This document shows, in pieces, positions 1 to 12,949 of a DNA stretch of 64,000 nt. The stretch is taken from assembly GCA_021464415.1 (NCBI GenBank), contig CM038468.1:34522969-34586968 (forward strand), in the 5' to 3' direction. Numbering within the stretch: position 1 is the stretch's first letter; each line of letters opens with the position of its first letter. The notes under the pieces were generated by a model, which was given only the letters and a program-made list of their open reading frames with translations, did not search any database and was not told where the DNA came from. Source of the stretch: Lonicera japonica (taxonomy: Eukaryota > Streptophyta > Magnoliopsida > Dipsacales > Caprifoliaceae). Made by a program: the position numbers and the translations under genes.

Positions 1-844
1 TTGTCCAAATCTTAGTCCTTAAGTTTTGTCCTAGATTGTCTATATAACACCCTAATCAGGTCCAGCAGTCAAGAGATACTAGGTTTACTTTTATATTCGA
101 ATTAGAATTCTTCAATTAAATCCGACAGTTATGAAAAGTTTTAGTGACTATGTGTTATATTATAAGTTTGGATTCGTCAAAGTGCGTAAACATTATGCTA
201 AACAAACTCAGTAACATAAACAAATATATATATAATGACCCACGAGCTGCTCTTTTAAAAACCTTAGGCTACTTTTGCAGTAAGTGAAGATCGTTGCATC
301 GAAACAATAATGGAGTCCACTTATCCTCTGCTTAGCGTTTAAGTTTTATTGTATTAAGGTAGGTCTTGGCAATAATTTTAAGGTGTATTTAATGTGCTTG
401 GCGAGCGTGGGGGCGCGTCTAGATTAATTGAGCCAAGGGTTTACATGGTTGGCTAAGGTCTTAAGGGTGTAGGACTAGAGTGGTTCCCTTAAAATATTAA
501 AAAAAAATTACGAGTTTTCGGGTTTAAGAGTTGAAGGTGTACATGTAGGCCTGCTCATGGACTTGCTCAAACATGTTATTTTCAGGCCAAACAGGGCTTA
601 ATGGGCTTATTTTTATTTTTTAAAATTAATTTAAAATATATTACAATATTATTTTTGCACATATTAAACAAAACAAACAACTTTTAGTTAGTAATGTATC
701 GAATATGTATGATTCAAATATGGATTAATATTGCATTAATATAATATATCTTCTAACTACTATATATGATTAAATGCACTTTATTTATTTATTTAGCACT
801 CAAATTATATTTAATGATATTATATGTGCAGTCAACATATTTGT
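1..844. other. AT-rich gene-free DNA
   Basis: I see no coding region, repeat boundary or RNA gene here. The base composition is strongly AT-biased and every open frame is short and without recognisable motifs. Confidence 0.5.
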
Positions 845-2420
845 GTATTAGTTGTGTAGGTCGGAAATCAACCCTGGAGAGGGGGTAAATGGGGTTTATG
901 AAACTAAATGCGGAATTGAAAAGTTTCAAGGAAAATTTTAAAAATAGAACTTTGACCAAGTCTATATCAAGCAAATGGAAATACAATCAAACAAACTCAA
1001 TAGCAAATAACAAATAAGAGTGCAAGTAAATAAAGAGCTTAAGTTTAAAAGATTAAACCAAATGAGCCAATGACGTTTTGTTTACGCGGTTCGGCTGTTT
1101 AAACCATACATCTGCATCCGAGAAGTTCCACTAACCGATTTTCTTATGGTAAAAATCAAACATTTATAAGTTTAATCTTTCTCACTACACTTTACAAGTA
1201 TTATTCTTCTTACAACACTTTAACAAGTGTGATTTTTCTCACCATACTTAACACAAGAAAACCTTCTCGCTAATTCTATGAGAAATTCTCTCACAAATGA
1301 ATAATAGATATTGTTTAGTGATACATACCAATGAACAATAACTCTTAAGTGTTTACAAGATACAAATGAAGCTCACATTAGAGTTATCAAGATTGATCAA
1401 TAATTTTAGCTAAAAGATAAATGACATGATCAATAAAAAGGCTTAAGTTCTTGAATATTGTGAATAGATGAAAAACGAGTTTTTATAATGATTCAAGTTT
1501 CTTAAAATGTGTCTTAGATGTCCAATATATAGTCTTAAATATAATATAGCCATTTAAGAGGTTTGGTATAAGTTTGGTACCAAAAATGATAAAAAAATCA
1601 GAAATCCAACGGCTATATTCTGAGGTATCAGTCGACTGAGCAAAACCCATCAGTCAACTGATGTGTTCTGTCTATCAGGCCAAAATCCCAAAAATTGAAC
1701 TTTCACAATTTTGATCCAAAATTCATTCTAATACTTGGAAAATGTTATAAACATGTTTCTAAGAACATATTTTCGTAAGAATTAGAAAATCATTCGTTTG
1801 AATTTATTATGAAAACTGGTTTTTAGAGAATGATGTTTTCAAAGGAATTCAAGTGTAAGCTTGTTTTAATCAATCTATAAATGATGCATGAACATGTTTG
1901 AGCTATAAAAATGATCAATTAAGAAACTTTACATAAATCCTAAGCACTTACTCAATTATCGAATTAACAAGTCTTCGAATGCTTTGATATGTTTCTTCTA
2001 CTTGATCTTCACTTGGATTTTCTTAAAACTTTTTAATGTACATCTATTAAGCCAACTAGGATGCCATGTCATCTTGAGTATGTCCACATCACTTTGAATA
2101 TCTTTTGTGAGTCCATATGGCATTCTTCATTTGGCAAACCATGCTTTTCTTGAATTTCTAAGATAATGAACTACAAACTTAATTCAAGAAACATGTTAAA
2201 TTAAACATGATTAAGTTATTAGCACTATTAAAATAAGATTAAGACCTTCAAGGTCAATAAGTTGCACACAATAATGATGAATCTTGCTAAATCATAAACC
2301 ATATATTTAAAGGAAGAATAAACAAGCCCACACATAAGAACAAAAGATTTATTGTTATATGATGGTTCCTAATAGATAGTAGGTATGTAATACATCCACG
2401 CCTTGGGGTTGTGCTTTTTC
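845..2420. repeat. Degenerate LTR-like retroelement debris
   Basis: The stretch starts with wording often seen at plant copia LTR edges (a short GA/G-rich run at about 875-895) and has a GC-richer patch near 1080-1110 followed by repeated TTCTCAC and ACACTT phrases. I found no second copy, target duplication or coding remnant. The call rests only on resemblance to plant LTR sequence in general, so it is weak. Confidence 0.25.
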
Positions 2421-2960
2421 TTAATTATTACTGAAAAACAATAAAACACAAGAATTTGGCTATGGAGTCTGAGGGTTTTGTGATTGAGAATGTTTTCTAA
2501 GGTTGTACCACTTTCTTATTTATAATGTATTGGATTAGGGTTTACAAGTTGTCCATGATAGTGTTTGGTTAGGAAACAAATACATATAAGGTAAAGACAT
2601 GCCTAAGGATAATTTAGGAGTTATCTGTTGCAGTTCCTTGATTCCAGGGATCTTGATTATCACTATGTCAATTTTGAATTTGAAATCCTTTTCCCTATCT
2701 ACATCGTTTACCGCCATTTAATTATGATGGCTAACAGAACATTATAGATATGATCGGCACCAAAGAGTTTTATGAATCTAACTGGTCGTTCTCATAAAAT
2801 AGTCTTTTAGTTGGCCTGTTTATTTTTTAGCACATTCACTTTCTATAATCATCTCTTTATTCGTTAGTGTCACTTTTCGAAATGATAAATATAAATGTGA
2901 AGATATTTTAACCATGACTTGTAATATATTATATTATATTTAAGTTATAAATATAAATAC

Positions 2961-3591
2961 TATTATGAATGTGGGAACAATAACCAAGTCCCAATCCACA
3001 AATAAACTCGAGAAATTCCTTTCGAGAATTTTCACGAACACTTGGCTAGCAAAAATCGACAAGCAATAGGATCTTTGCTTAAACCAAGAATGACCAACGC
3101 AATAACAAGCAAATATGGATAAAAGATAAAGAATAATGACAATTGAGTGCAAAGCAAAGAGAAAGAACACGCCAGACTTTTGTGGAACCCTTCGGGTCTT
3201 CCACCATAAGGGAGTAACTTTATTGATAACCAATAATTTACACCAATTCTTTCACAATAGTCCTCATTCTAGATCAATGGAACAAACCTCCAATGATCAC
3301 ATTTCAACCTTAGTTAAACTCTAGCTAAGCACAATTCTCACTTTTCACTCTTGCAAAACACCACTTTTTGAAGTTTTTCAAAAATAGAAAAGAACCTCTC
3401 TATTTATACCTAGTGAAAAATTAGACTTGTTACTTTTACCCGCCTAGATGCAAAACATGTTTTTGCACTAAGTCTGAGTGCTTACTGTCTGGTGCAAAAT
3501 ATGTTTTGCACTAAGTTCGCGAGCACACTGTCTGATGCAAAACACTTTTTGCACCATCATCGTGTGCATCAATTATAAGCCAAACACAATA
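2961..3591 (-). repeat. 3' LTR of the copia element
   Basis: The left LTR, about 631 bp, aligns along its whole length with 10453-11086. Its outer TG has mutated to TA, and its inner end reads ACAATA where the partner has ACAACG, so the original termini were probably TGTTGT...ACAACA. A purine-biased minus-strand tract next to it (3592-3603) fits a polypurine tract. AATAC at 2956-2960 is the left copy of the target duplication. Confidence 0.85.
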
Positions 3592-3703
3592 ATTCCACCT
3601 TGGCGAGTAATCTCAAGCCAACCGCGATTGCCTCACCCCGGGATAAGAACCATGTATCCCCTTAGAGATTATCCCAACACCTCTGAGGTTACACCATCTT
3701 CCT

Positions 3704-4923
3704 TTAACATGAAGTTAGATTAAGAAGCTTTAGGAAATTCCTAAACTTCTCTGAGGTTACCGGCTTTGTGAGCATATCGGCTGCATTCTCATCCATATTC
3801 ATCTTCTCTAGGACGACTTTCTCGGAATTTACCCAATCCCAAACTTGGTGATACCGCACATCTATATGCTTTGTGCGAGCATGATACACTTGATTCTTAG
3901 CCAAGTAAAGCGCACTTTGACTATCACACCGTAGCACAATACTCTCATGCTTCACGCATAAGTCGCTCACTAACCCTTTAAACCATATCGTCTCATTCGA
4001 CACCTCTGTGAGTGCCATATACTCAGCCTCTATTATAGGCAAAACGCTTGTTGCTTGCAGTATATCTCTCCATGAAACTGGCCCACTTACTAAAGTGAAC
4101 ACATAACCCGTGGTGGACCTTCTTTTATCCAGGTCCCCAGCATAATCGGAGTTTACGAATCCCGCAATACTATCAACCCCATATTTTCTCTCAAACATTA
4201 TGCCCAGGGACTTGGTACCATGTAGATATCAAAGAACCCATTTAACCGCATTCTAATGCTCTTTACCCGGATTCAACATATACCTACTAACATTCCAACT
4301 GCAAGAGTTAGATCTGACCTTGTACACACCATGGCATACATAAGACAACCAATTGCACAAGCATACGGTGTTGTCGAATTTTTGGCACACTCATCAAAAG
4401 ATAAAGGACATTGCTTTGCAGATAAAGTAAAATGAGGAGCTAACGGAGTAGAAACCGGCTTTGCATTTCATATATTCAATTTCTCAATGATATGAGAAAT
4501 ATATTTCTTTTGTGAAAGCCACAACTTGCCAGCCTTTCTATCTTTCCGAATATCCATACCAAGGATCTTTTATGCGGCCCTAAGATCCTTCATGTCAAAT
4601 TCTCGGCCCAATTGTACCTTGAGCTCATTCATCTCTGACATATCTCGACACGTTATAAACATATCATCCACATAAAGCATCAACAAGATAAACGAGCTAT
4701 CATCAAAGTTCCAAACATAGGCATAATGATCACCATCACACCGACAATAACCAATCTGTAACTTAAATGAGTTAAACCGTAGGTACCATTGCCGTGGCGA
4801 CTGATTTAGTCCATACAAGGACTTCTTAAGCCGACAAACAAATTTCTCTTTATCTACTTCTTTGAACCCTTTCGGTTGCGCTATGTAAATTTTTTCATTC
4901 AAATTACTATGAAGAAAAGCCAT
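3704..4923 (-). pseudogene. copia reverse transcriptase and RNase H remnant
   Basis: The C-terminal part of the copia pol in two pieces. 4923 down to 4570 encodes RT with the catalytic YVDD motif (codons at 4663-4674) inside LLMLYVDDMFITC, preceded by the CRLKKSLYGLNQSPRQW block. 4198 down to 3704 encodes RNase H with GFVNSDYAGD, the EAEYMAL block and a CDSQSALYLA motif, ending in the TKPVTSEKF tail typical of copia polyproteins. Stops and shifts lie between the pieces (about 4199-4569), so no active enzyme can be made. It would have copied element RNA into DNA in the cytoplasmic particle. Confidence 0.85.
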
Positions 4924-5647
4924 TTTTCATCAATTTGCTCAAGCCCCAAGTTAAACTGAGCTACAATAGCAAGCAAAACCTGTGTCGAAGTGTGTCTCAT
5001 AACCTAGGAAAAAATTTCATCATAATTAACCCCTACACTACTAACCTTGCCTTGAATTTCGGTGCTTCATCTTTATTAATTGCTTCTTTCTTCCTAAATA
5101 CCCATTTGGAGCCAACGATGCTTCGGTCCTTGAGCCTAAGAACCAAATTCCAAACGGAATTAATTCGTAAAGCCTCAATATCCTCTACCATAGCATCCAT
5201 TTAACTATCCTTATCTATAACACTGATAGCTTTTTTATAACTAGTTGTATCACCCTCACTTGTAATAAGGGCATAATTGACCTCGTCTTCCCAACCAAAC
5301 CTCAAGAGTGGTTTGATTACCTGTCATGGTCTATCATATGCTATCGATGGTTTCGGCTCCACCTCTTAAGGTTGTCCCACCTCACCCAGTCTTTCCTCGG
5401 ATTCCTCCTCCTCTAGATCCACCTTAATAGCCTCGTCATTTAATTGAATTTCTTAAAAATCATCTCTACTACAATTGGAAGATACTCCAAAACTTCCGGT
5501 AACCAACAGACTTGAAACTAAAATCAAAATCTTGACTATATTAACCCCACTGTTATTATTGATCTATTGGTATTATCATTCCTTAAGCATAGCCCCCTCA
5601 TTAAATGTTACATCCCTACTAAATAAAAGCTTTCTCACTACTGGATC

Positions 5648-6444
5648 TCAAAGTTTGAACCATTTCACTTCTCTCCTAAAACCGAGAGAGATACACTGGT
5701 GAGCCTTTGGGTCATTCTTTGATCTCTCGTCACTAGGAATATGAGCATATACCAGGAAACCGAACACTCGTAACTTATAATAGTTTACTTCTTGCCCTGA
5801 CCATACTTCTTTCGAACATTTCAAACCAAGATTCACATTTAGTGATCGATTGACCAAGTAAACATCATGATCAACATAAGCCGGCTAAAACGTTTTTGAC
5901 AAGCCAGCATGAATCCTCATACTTCTCTCCCTATCCATAATGGTACAGTTCATTCTCTCCGTAACTCTATTTTTTGTGGAATTTTTTTCACAGTAAAGTA
6001 CTTTTTGATACTGACATCCTTGTAAAATTTTAAGAATTCTCTATCCTTAAACTCACATCTGTTTTCATTTCTCAAATACTTTACTTTCCGACCCGTTTGA
6101 TTTTCCACCATAGCCTTCCACTCCTTGAATTTTTTAAAAACCTCGAATTTTTCTCTTAAGTAGGAAACCCAGACTTGACGTGAATAATCATCAACAAATG
6201 TCATAAAGTATTTGAAACCACCTAAAAAAACTACCTCTAAAGGGCCACACACATCATAGTGAATATAATCAAGCATACATTAGGTTTTGTGTTTTGCGGC
6301 ATCAAATTGAACTCTAGTTTATTTGCCCACCACACAATAATTGTAGAAATCGAGCTTGCACCCATGGATTCTCTTCAACATTTTTTGTCGATGAAGCTAA
6401 TTCATGCTCGGTTGGCTCATATGGCTAAGCCTCATGTGCCATAA
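5648..6444 (-). pseudogene. copia integrase remnant
   Basis: The minus strand from about 6444 to 6300 carries the pre-integrase and zinc-binding stretch (LWHMRLSHMSQPS, later YCVVGK). 6276-5950 carries the catalytic core (LDYIHYDVCGP, FVDDYSRQVWV). 5857-5648 carries the downstream LRVFGFLVYAHIP block. Stops interrupt it at several points. The second catalytic aspartate block, normally SDNGGEF-like, reads RNENRCEF, so the DDE triad is damaged as well as the frame. Confidence 0.8.
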
Positions 6445-6454
6445 CAAAAGCTCA

Positions 6455-7004
6455 TCACCTTCCGCTTTCGTGAAAACCGGCGCTCCACCAATTACCGTGT
6501 TTCCTTTCAACCCTATAAAGGTTGTTCGATAACATTTTGCCTCGCAAAATCACCATTAATCCCTTCTTCACCTTCATAGCCTCGTCTTCGGCTTGAATCA
6601 CATACCCCTTTGAATCGAGCGTGCTTAAGGAGATCAAATTCTACTTGAGAGCGGGTATGTGTCTAACATTATTTAGCGTGCGGGTCACGCCATCCCACAT
6701 ATTTATTTTCACCGTGCCTATACCGACAACTTTGCATGAAGCATGGTTACCCATAAAGATTTTCCCTTCATCCTTGTAATCAACGAACCAATTACGATTC
6801 GGGCACATGTAATAGGAGCATCCAGGATCAATAATCTACCCACTACTTTAATTTGCCGAAAAAAAAGTAAGAACATCGGTATTAACCTCTTGGGTTGTAA
6901 CTCCTGCAACCTCCATTGGCTCCTTCGCCCTCTTACCTTTTTAGCTCAGGGCAATTATTCTTGTTGTGGCCTACCTTGCGACATTTAAAACACTCCCAAT
7001 TACT
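6455..7004 (-). pseudogene. copia protease and CCHC knuckle remnant
   Basis: The minus strand near 6990-6945 encodes CFKCRKVGHNKNNC, a CX2CX4HX4C zinc knuckle of the Gag nucleocapsid. Near 6840-6740 it encodes IIDPGCSYYMCPN, a copia aspartic protease active-site region in which the usual DSG is DPG and the preceding tryptophan codon is a stop. The pre-integrase segment follows at 6637-6455 (IYRV-like NNLYRVERKHGN). The frame changes several times. Confidence 0.7.
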
Positions 7005-10000
7005 TCAATCTAGTGATTGAGACCGACCCGTGCCTCTATTTTTGGCACCCTTTGACCTTGACCGCCCACTTTGTACACCACCACCACTATTGGCAATCAA
7101 GCTTTTACTTGACGAAGTGCTTGCCCCGCTACCCCCCTTTTTCATGACCACGTGCGATTGGAGGTTCTTAACAACCTCATTAAACTTGAGCGTTGTTTTT
7201 CTAAATATTAATATAGTAACGAAGTCATCATAGGAGTCCGACAATGAAGCAAACAATAATAAAGTGCAGTCCTCCTCATCAAATACAATATCAATTCTCT
7301 CAAAGTCATGCACTATTGCCTTAAAGACATTGATGTACTTGTTCAAATCTTGCCCCTCCTTCATCTCCAACTTAAAAATGTGCTTACTGAGGTTTAACTT
7401 ATTGGGTATAGACTTTCCTATGTACAACTCCTCCAACCTAGTCTACATATCCTTTGTATTCTTCTTTGACATCAAATTTCTCAAAACTTCGTCGGTCACA
7501 TGTATCTCAATTGTTGACATAGCTTTCTTATCAATCTCATCCCATTGGTCCTCAGACATATCTTGCGTTTTTTTCTCAAATCTAAGCAATGATTACACTC
7601 AGAAAGTGCGAAGTATTACGCTCAAGTACAAGCGGTCAAGTTATAGTATACTTGGAGAAGTCTAAGGTCAAATCACAGGTAATGTAAGGAACCTATTTCT
7701 TCTAGTTTTCTCTCTCAGGAGAAGAAGGAAAAAGAAAAGAAAATATGATTGAAATGAGGAATAAAAAAGAAAAAATGAAACTAAATTAGACTACCAACTA
7801 ACTTAAACTAAAAATAAAAGCAAATATAGATCTGGGGTGAAAAATTAAAGGGAATCCATAAGAACAAGTTTTCTACCTAAAAGGCTTCCTAAATACATTA
7901 GGAGAACATGCAATTGAACTAAAAATAAATAAATAAAATAAAACAGCACATAAACTAAACAAAATATATTACTAAGTAAACTTAAACCAACAATAAACAA
8001 GCTTTAGGGGTATCCATAATTAGGGAGTACGAAACTAGTCCAATCGGGTAATCCAAATTTCAATTTAAATAAGATTTTTCACTAAGATTCAGCTCCTAGA
8101 CCTTCCAACCATCCAATTGTACTGCTGTTACAAGTATATCATAGCCCATGTATGACAAAGACTATATAGACTAGCTTTGAGTAATAGAATTCAATAGCGA
8201 AGCTTTTTGACGTTGAAAAAGTGTAATTTGAAATCTAGTATTGCTAGTGAGTGACAAAATAATCGAAGTTGATTAAAATCTCCAAAAATTAGTAGCCTAA
8301 TACTCTCATAAATTTTGAATATGTTTGAACGAGATTCAAATCAAATCCGTCTTAAAAAGAACGCTGAAAGTCAAAACTAGTACTTTTTCGGCACTTACGT
8401 GAATAAATACCAAAACAGCGCCAAATCAACCAATTCACTTAAGGAACTAACCTAAATAATTAGAGGATAAATAACATCTTTAAATCATCCACGTTAGGAT
8501 TTTGGTGTGAAAATCCGTGAATTGACGTTTTACGGTTCTTAATTAGTTAGAATTTCTGAACTAACTTATGAAAACATGTTTTTTTGGGCATGCAAAGATA
8601 ATAAATTACTTATAAATTTAGTAGATGATCTATAACCAATGGAAAAATCATATTCAAACATAAATTAGATTACATTCAAGGATTAACAATGCATCTTTCA
8701 CTACGAAACCCTAAAAAGCGTTTTAGCTAGACATATCCAAACTAAAAATTCAAGCAAGCTTATAAATCATGAAAAATATTATACAAATACCTAATAATAT
8801 AGAAAATTAAATTTAAAAACTTTTGGCTTTGGAATTTCTCAATTCCGATTTAAAACGAAGATTTTATGCTTAAAACGGTAAACAAACTCGAAACGGATAT
8901 AAACTGAAGAAATTCGACTAAAATCATAAATATTCTAAAAAATTAAATTACTTATGATAAAAAATGAATCACATATGAATAGCATCAAAAAATGACAACT
9001 TATTTGAATATATAATGAGAAACAATCACAAATCGATGAAAAACCGACAAAACAGATCTATAAACCCTAGAACCAACCCCTAAAACAAGGCTTTAGGGTT
9101 AATTTTAGAATATATAAGATCCCTAATAACTAATCTATAAATATCTAAGCAAACAAACGATTATAAGCAATTGAATTGAAAGAAATTAGAAAACTAGGGT
9201 TTACCGAGATAAAGAATAGTAATTACAATTGAAACTGAATTGATTGATGAATAATCGTAGTATACACTGATGTTTCAGCCTTCAAATATAATAAATTAGC
9301 TACCTAAAAATTTTTTTTAAGAACAAAAAGAAAAATCACTCAAAGTTCGATCGACAGACAAGCGCAAAATCTCCCAGAAAGTTACGGTACTCTCAGCCTC
9401 TCTATTCTATCAATTCTAAAGTGTGGCGTACCCTAAATTATGAGATATATGGTCTTTTATATGTCCCACAAGTGTCTTTGGTCATGGATTATATGATCCT
9501 TGAAGAAACGAGTTGAAAAGAGCCAAAAATCGAAAACAGGCCAAAAAAACAAGTGGGAATCAATCCTGGTGTGGGGATCGATCCTCATGTATTTTTTTTT
9601 CTTTTGGCTGCTTCTTCTTTACTCATAACTTTTTTTTGAACTCCGATTGACGCGCTGTTTTCGCCTACGCGTGAGTAATTTAAAGCTCTACAACTTCTAT
9701 CTCTGGAGATTTCTTCAAATTCGCATTGTAGAAAAACTTTGATCAATTACAATTTCATGCTTTTTATGGTAATTCTCGGTTTTATTCGAAAACTTTCGAA
9801 ATTGATTTGGTTGAGCTTTTTTCCTCTAGAGATCACTCTTGGACACTTGCATTCACTTCATTCATACTTGGGAACTTGTTATTCTCTTCTTGCTAGCGCT
9901 TAGGGGGTAGTTTGAGGAGTTTTCCTCGTCTCGGGTCTCGAAATGTATATCTGCTTGTTCTTCATGCATTCTTTTTGCACTTTTCCACTTTTAATCTTCT

Positions 10001-10363
10001 ACCTTGTATACAACCTCAGTTGCTGTTACACTTTAGGCCTGTAAAATAGCTTAGTAACACAGAAATACAATGTAGTGCATTCTTTTCATGCTTAAATTGA
10101 ATTTACATGCAACTTCCGGTTGTAGATGGTAATCAAAAGCTAATTGAGCCTTATTTAAAGGATTATAAATGCAATTTCTGGGCTCAATCAGCAACTTACA
10201 AATTCGATTGGACGATTATCCCCCTCATCTGTCTTTGCCAAATATCAAAATCGATAACCTCGTTATAAGGCTTTATCTTAACCTCTATAGTGCTCCCAAC
10301 ACCTACAATGGTAGATAAACTAGCTTGTGTAGTAACAACTTTGGTTCGAGTCTCTTCGGTCAT
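7005..10363 (-). pseudogene. copia gag, split by a 2.6-kb insertion
   Basis: Gag appears to start at the ATG at 10363 (minus), 90 bp from the 5' LTR. Its N-terminus includes KIKPYNEVIDFDIWQRQ, the typical copia gag opening. The frame is cut at about 10195 and resumes at 7589 with LLRFEKKTQDMSEDQ, then runs to 7005 through the LEELYIGKSIPNKLNLSKHI block of the copia gag polypeptide. An internal stop lies near 7445. The product would be the capsid precursor. The interrupting DNA is annotated separately. Confidence 0.8.
7590..10190. mobile_element. 2.6-kb non-coding insertion, possible solo LTR
   Basis: The insertion runs 2,601 bp, begins TGATTACACT and ends GGGCTCAATCA, so its ends form a TGATT...AATCA inverted pair with the TG...CA termini of LTRs. 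GCAA flanks both sides (7586-7589 and 10191-10194). The copia gag frame breaks at these points. It has no coding capacity, and I found neither a PBS nor an internal LTR pair, so a long solo LTR or a non-autonomous derivative is the simplest reading. The 4-bp duplication is short, and a 5-bp version does not match, so the element class is uncertain. Confidence 0.55.
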
Positions 10364-10439
10364 TTATCGAACAATTGGTGCACAAACTTTGTACCAAATA
10401 GCCAAACATTGATACCAATCACTAGGCACCAACCGAATT

Positions 10440-10450
10440 CTCTGATACCA
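10440..10450 (-). other. Primer binding site (initiator tRNA-Met)
   Basis: On the minus strand the sequence is TGGTATCAGAG, the usual plant copia PBS complementary to the 3' end of initiator methionine tRNA. It lies two bases from the end of the 5' LTR. Confidence 0.85.
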
Positions 10451-10452
10451 CT

Positions 10453-11086
10453 TGTTGTAAACGTGAGAACAATAATCAGGTCCCAATCCACAAATAAGCC
10501 CAAGAAATTAATCCCTTTTGAGAATTTTCACGAACACTTAGCGAGCGAAAACCGTCAAGCAATAAGATCTTTGCTCAAACCAAAAATAGCCAACACAATA
10601 ACAAGAAAATATCGATAAAAGATAAAGATTAATGACAATCGAGTGCCAAACAAAGAAAAAAAATATACCACAATTTTGTGAAATCTTTTGGGTCTTCCAC
10701 CAAGAGGGAGCAACTTTATTGATAACCAAGAATTTACACCAATTCTCTCACAATAATCCCCACTCTAGACCAATGAAACAAACCTCCAAAGATCACCTCT
10801 AAACTTTGGCTAAACCCTAGCTAAGCACAAGTCTCTCTTTTCACTCTTGTAAAGCACCATTTTTTGAAGTTTTACAAAAATAGAAAATAACCTCTCTATT
10901 TATACCTAGTGAAAAATTAGACTTGTTACTTTTACCAACCTAGGTGTAAAACAAGTTTTGCACCAATTTCGAGTGCTTACTGTCTGGTGTAAAAATTTTT
11001 TTGCACAAAGTCCGCGGGCACACTATCTGATGCAAAACACTTTTTGCCCCATCACTGCTTACATCAATTATAAGCCAAACACAACG
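10453..11086 (-). repeat. 5' LTR of the copia element
   Basis: The right LTR, about 634 bp, starts TGTTGTAAACG on the plus strand and ends ACAACG. It is followed directly by AATAC (11087-11091), matching the base run before the left LTR. Because the element is read on the minus strand this is the promoter-bearing LTR. Confidence 0.85.
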
Positions 11087-11091
11087 AATAC

Positions 11092-12946
11092 ATAATTTAT
11101 AGGCTTATTGGGTGAGATTTGGGCTGGGTTCTGGGTAAAAAAAATCTTTAGCCCATGGACCAACTTAATCAGGCTCGAGCCACCCAAAAGCTTGTTGATC
11201 AGTCCAAGTCGGGTTTAGGGCCTCTGAGCCATTTGATGAGGCCTATATTAAAATTATTAGTATCATAAATAGGGTAAATTTAGTTTAGCGAATTTTGATA
11301 TCAAACGCTATATATTATGGTTCTGGGAATGTTTTTATCTCCTATTTTTATATTATTTTTTACTCAATTTTTCCTCCAAGTTTTACTCTATATCTCTTTA
11401 TTCCCACCCTCTTAAAATATACTTCGTAATATATATATATATATATATATTTTTTATTTCTCTTTTTATCATACCACTATTTTAACATTTAAGTAAGTAT
11501 AATAAATACAAGCACAAATTTGTTTTTTGGACATAAAAGTATTTAATATAAAAATATGCTCAAAATAAGTTAATCGACAAAGACCCGCAATTGTTACTTG
11601 TTGTTTTTTCTATTTTTATAATGATAAAACCCATTGTATGAAAGCTTATAAATTGTATTTATACATTTAAGTCCAAAAGGTTATAAATTTTATCTACAGG
11701 AAAAAAATTGATGGGGCCGATAAAAAGATACAACTAAAATTTTAAAAAACCTAGGGGGTAGTACTAAAATTTTCGAAAAACTAAGTGGAGCGCAAGGGCC
11801 TCCCGACCTCCCTTTGCATCTGCCACTGACTTTACTTAATGTATCACTAAGTTTTCTATTATAGATGCTTTAAGAGAGAAATGAGCAAAATACAAAATAA
11901 AATAAAAAAAAAAAGAACAAAAAGGGGTCATTAGAGGGATTAGCTTTGGAAATTAGGTGAAACTGGTAGTGGACTTAATGACGGTATTTTATAATGTTAT
12001 TTTGAGGTAAGGGCGTTCCATGATATACATGCATTAAATCTCTAGAATCTTTATTTGTTGTCCAAATCATTATTCTCTTCATATATTTGTTGTGTTGATT
12101 AAATTCGGTGTATATTATTTCACCAAACACCGCCTCTTTAAACCTTACACTACCTTTTACTTTTTGTGACGAATCTTGCATGGAAGGAACATTGTGTCCA
12201 CTTTTCAAAATTTTAGCCTTTAAGTTTTGTATAAGGGTGGGCATCTAATTTAATTAGTTGGCTTTTAAACCATCTATATACCTTCTATATCCAATCCGAT
12301 TTAATTAGTTGATTTTTAAATGATCTATATCCAATCTAATCTAATAGTAGTTTATATTATTTCTCGAAACCCCCCCCCCCTCCAAAAAAAAAATCCCTGT
12401 TTCCCTTTAAACCTTACACTATCTTTCGCTTTAACTAACAAATCTTGCATAGAAGGAACGGTGGGGGTCCAATTGTCCAATTCTTAGACTTTAAGTTTTG
12501 TATAAGCGTAGGCATCAAATTAAAATGAGTAAATAACCCATTTGCACCCTAAACTTTGCTCATGGTTTTAAGTTGCACCACAAATTTCATTTTGTTCAAG
12601 TTTGCACCCCCAAATTTAAGTAAGTGTTCTTAAGTACACACTTCCATCTGCATTCTCTCCAAATTTTAAATGGTTGCTGTTTGGTTGATTAAATAAATAA
12701 CCTTAAAGTTAGGCTGGTGTTACAATCTTAATCTCACAATTATTTTTGCAAATTAAACCTTTGAAACTTTGTGGCAAAGAAAAATCGTATTGATAGATTT
12801 TGGGTTTATTCCACAATCTGCTGGGCCAAAGTCCAAAGAGGATCACACCCTTCCCCCTGGTAATGTTTTAATTTATTTTCTTATGTAACATTTTGCCCGA
12901 AATAGCATAAATAATAAAGATACTAAAATCACAAATCAAATGCCCT
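11092..12946. other. Gene-free DNA with a diverged tandem duplication
   Basis: No gene is seen. A TA microsatellite lies at about 11430-11450. Roughly 12100-12250 and 12345-12525 are diverged direct copies, sharing CCTTACACTA, the TCTTGCAT-GAAGGAAC phrase and CTTTAAGTTTTGTATAAG, with a period near 250 bp. Confidence 0.5.
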
Positions 12947-12949
12947 TTA

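Larger units (their letters stand above)
2961..11086 (-). mobile_element. Ty1/copia LTR retrotransposon (old, broken)
   Basis: A complete but decayed copia element read on the minus strand. Two direct LTRs (2961-3591 and 10453-11086) bound it and the 5-bp sequence AATAC flanks both ends (2956-2960 and 11087-11091). The PBS lies next to the right LTR, which is therefore the 5' LTR. In minus-strand order it holds gag, a CCHC knuckle, protease, integrase, reverse transcriptase and RNase H, the copia order. All genes carry stops or frameshifts. The LTRs differ at roughly one base in eight to ten by eye, so the insertion is old. Gag is split by a further 2.6-kb insertion. The RNase H wording (CDSQSALYLAKN, HARTKHIDVRYH) suggests a Tork/Tnt1-like lineage; this is inference. 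Confidence 0.9.

Noticed and set aside
10440..10450. tRNA fragment
   Set aside because: Only the 11-base PBS complement is present; there is no cloverleaf. The same applies at 59726.
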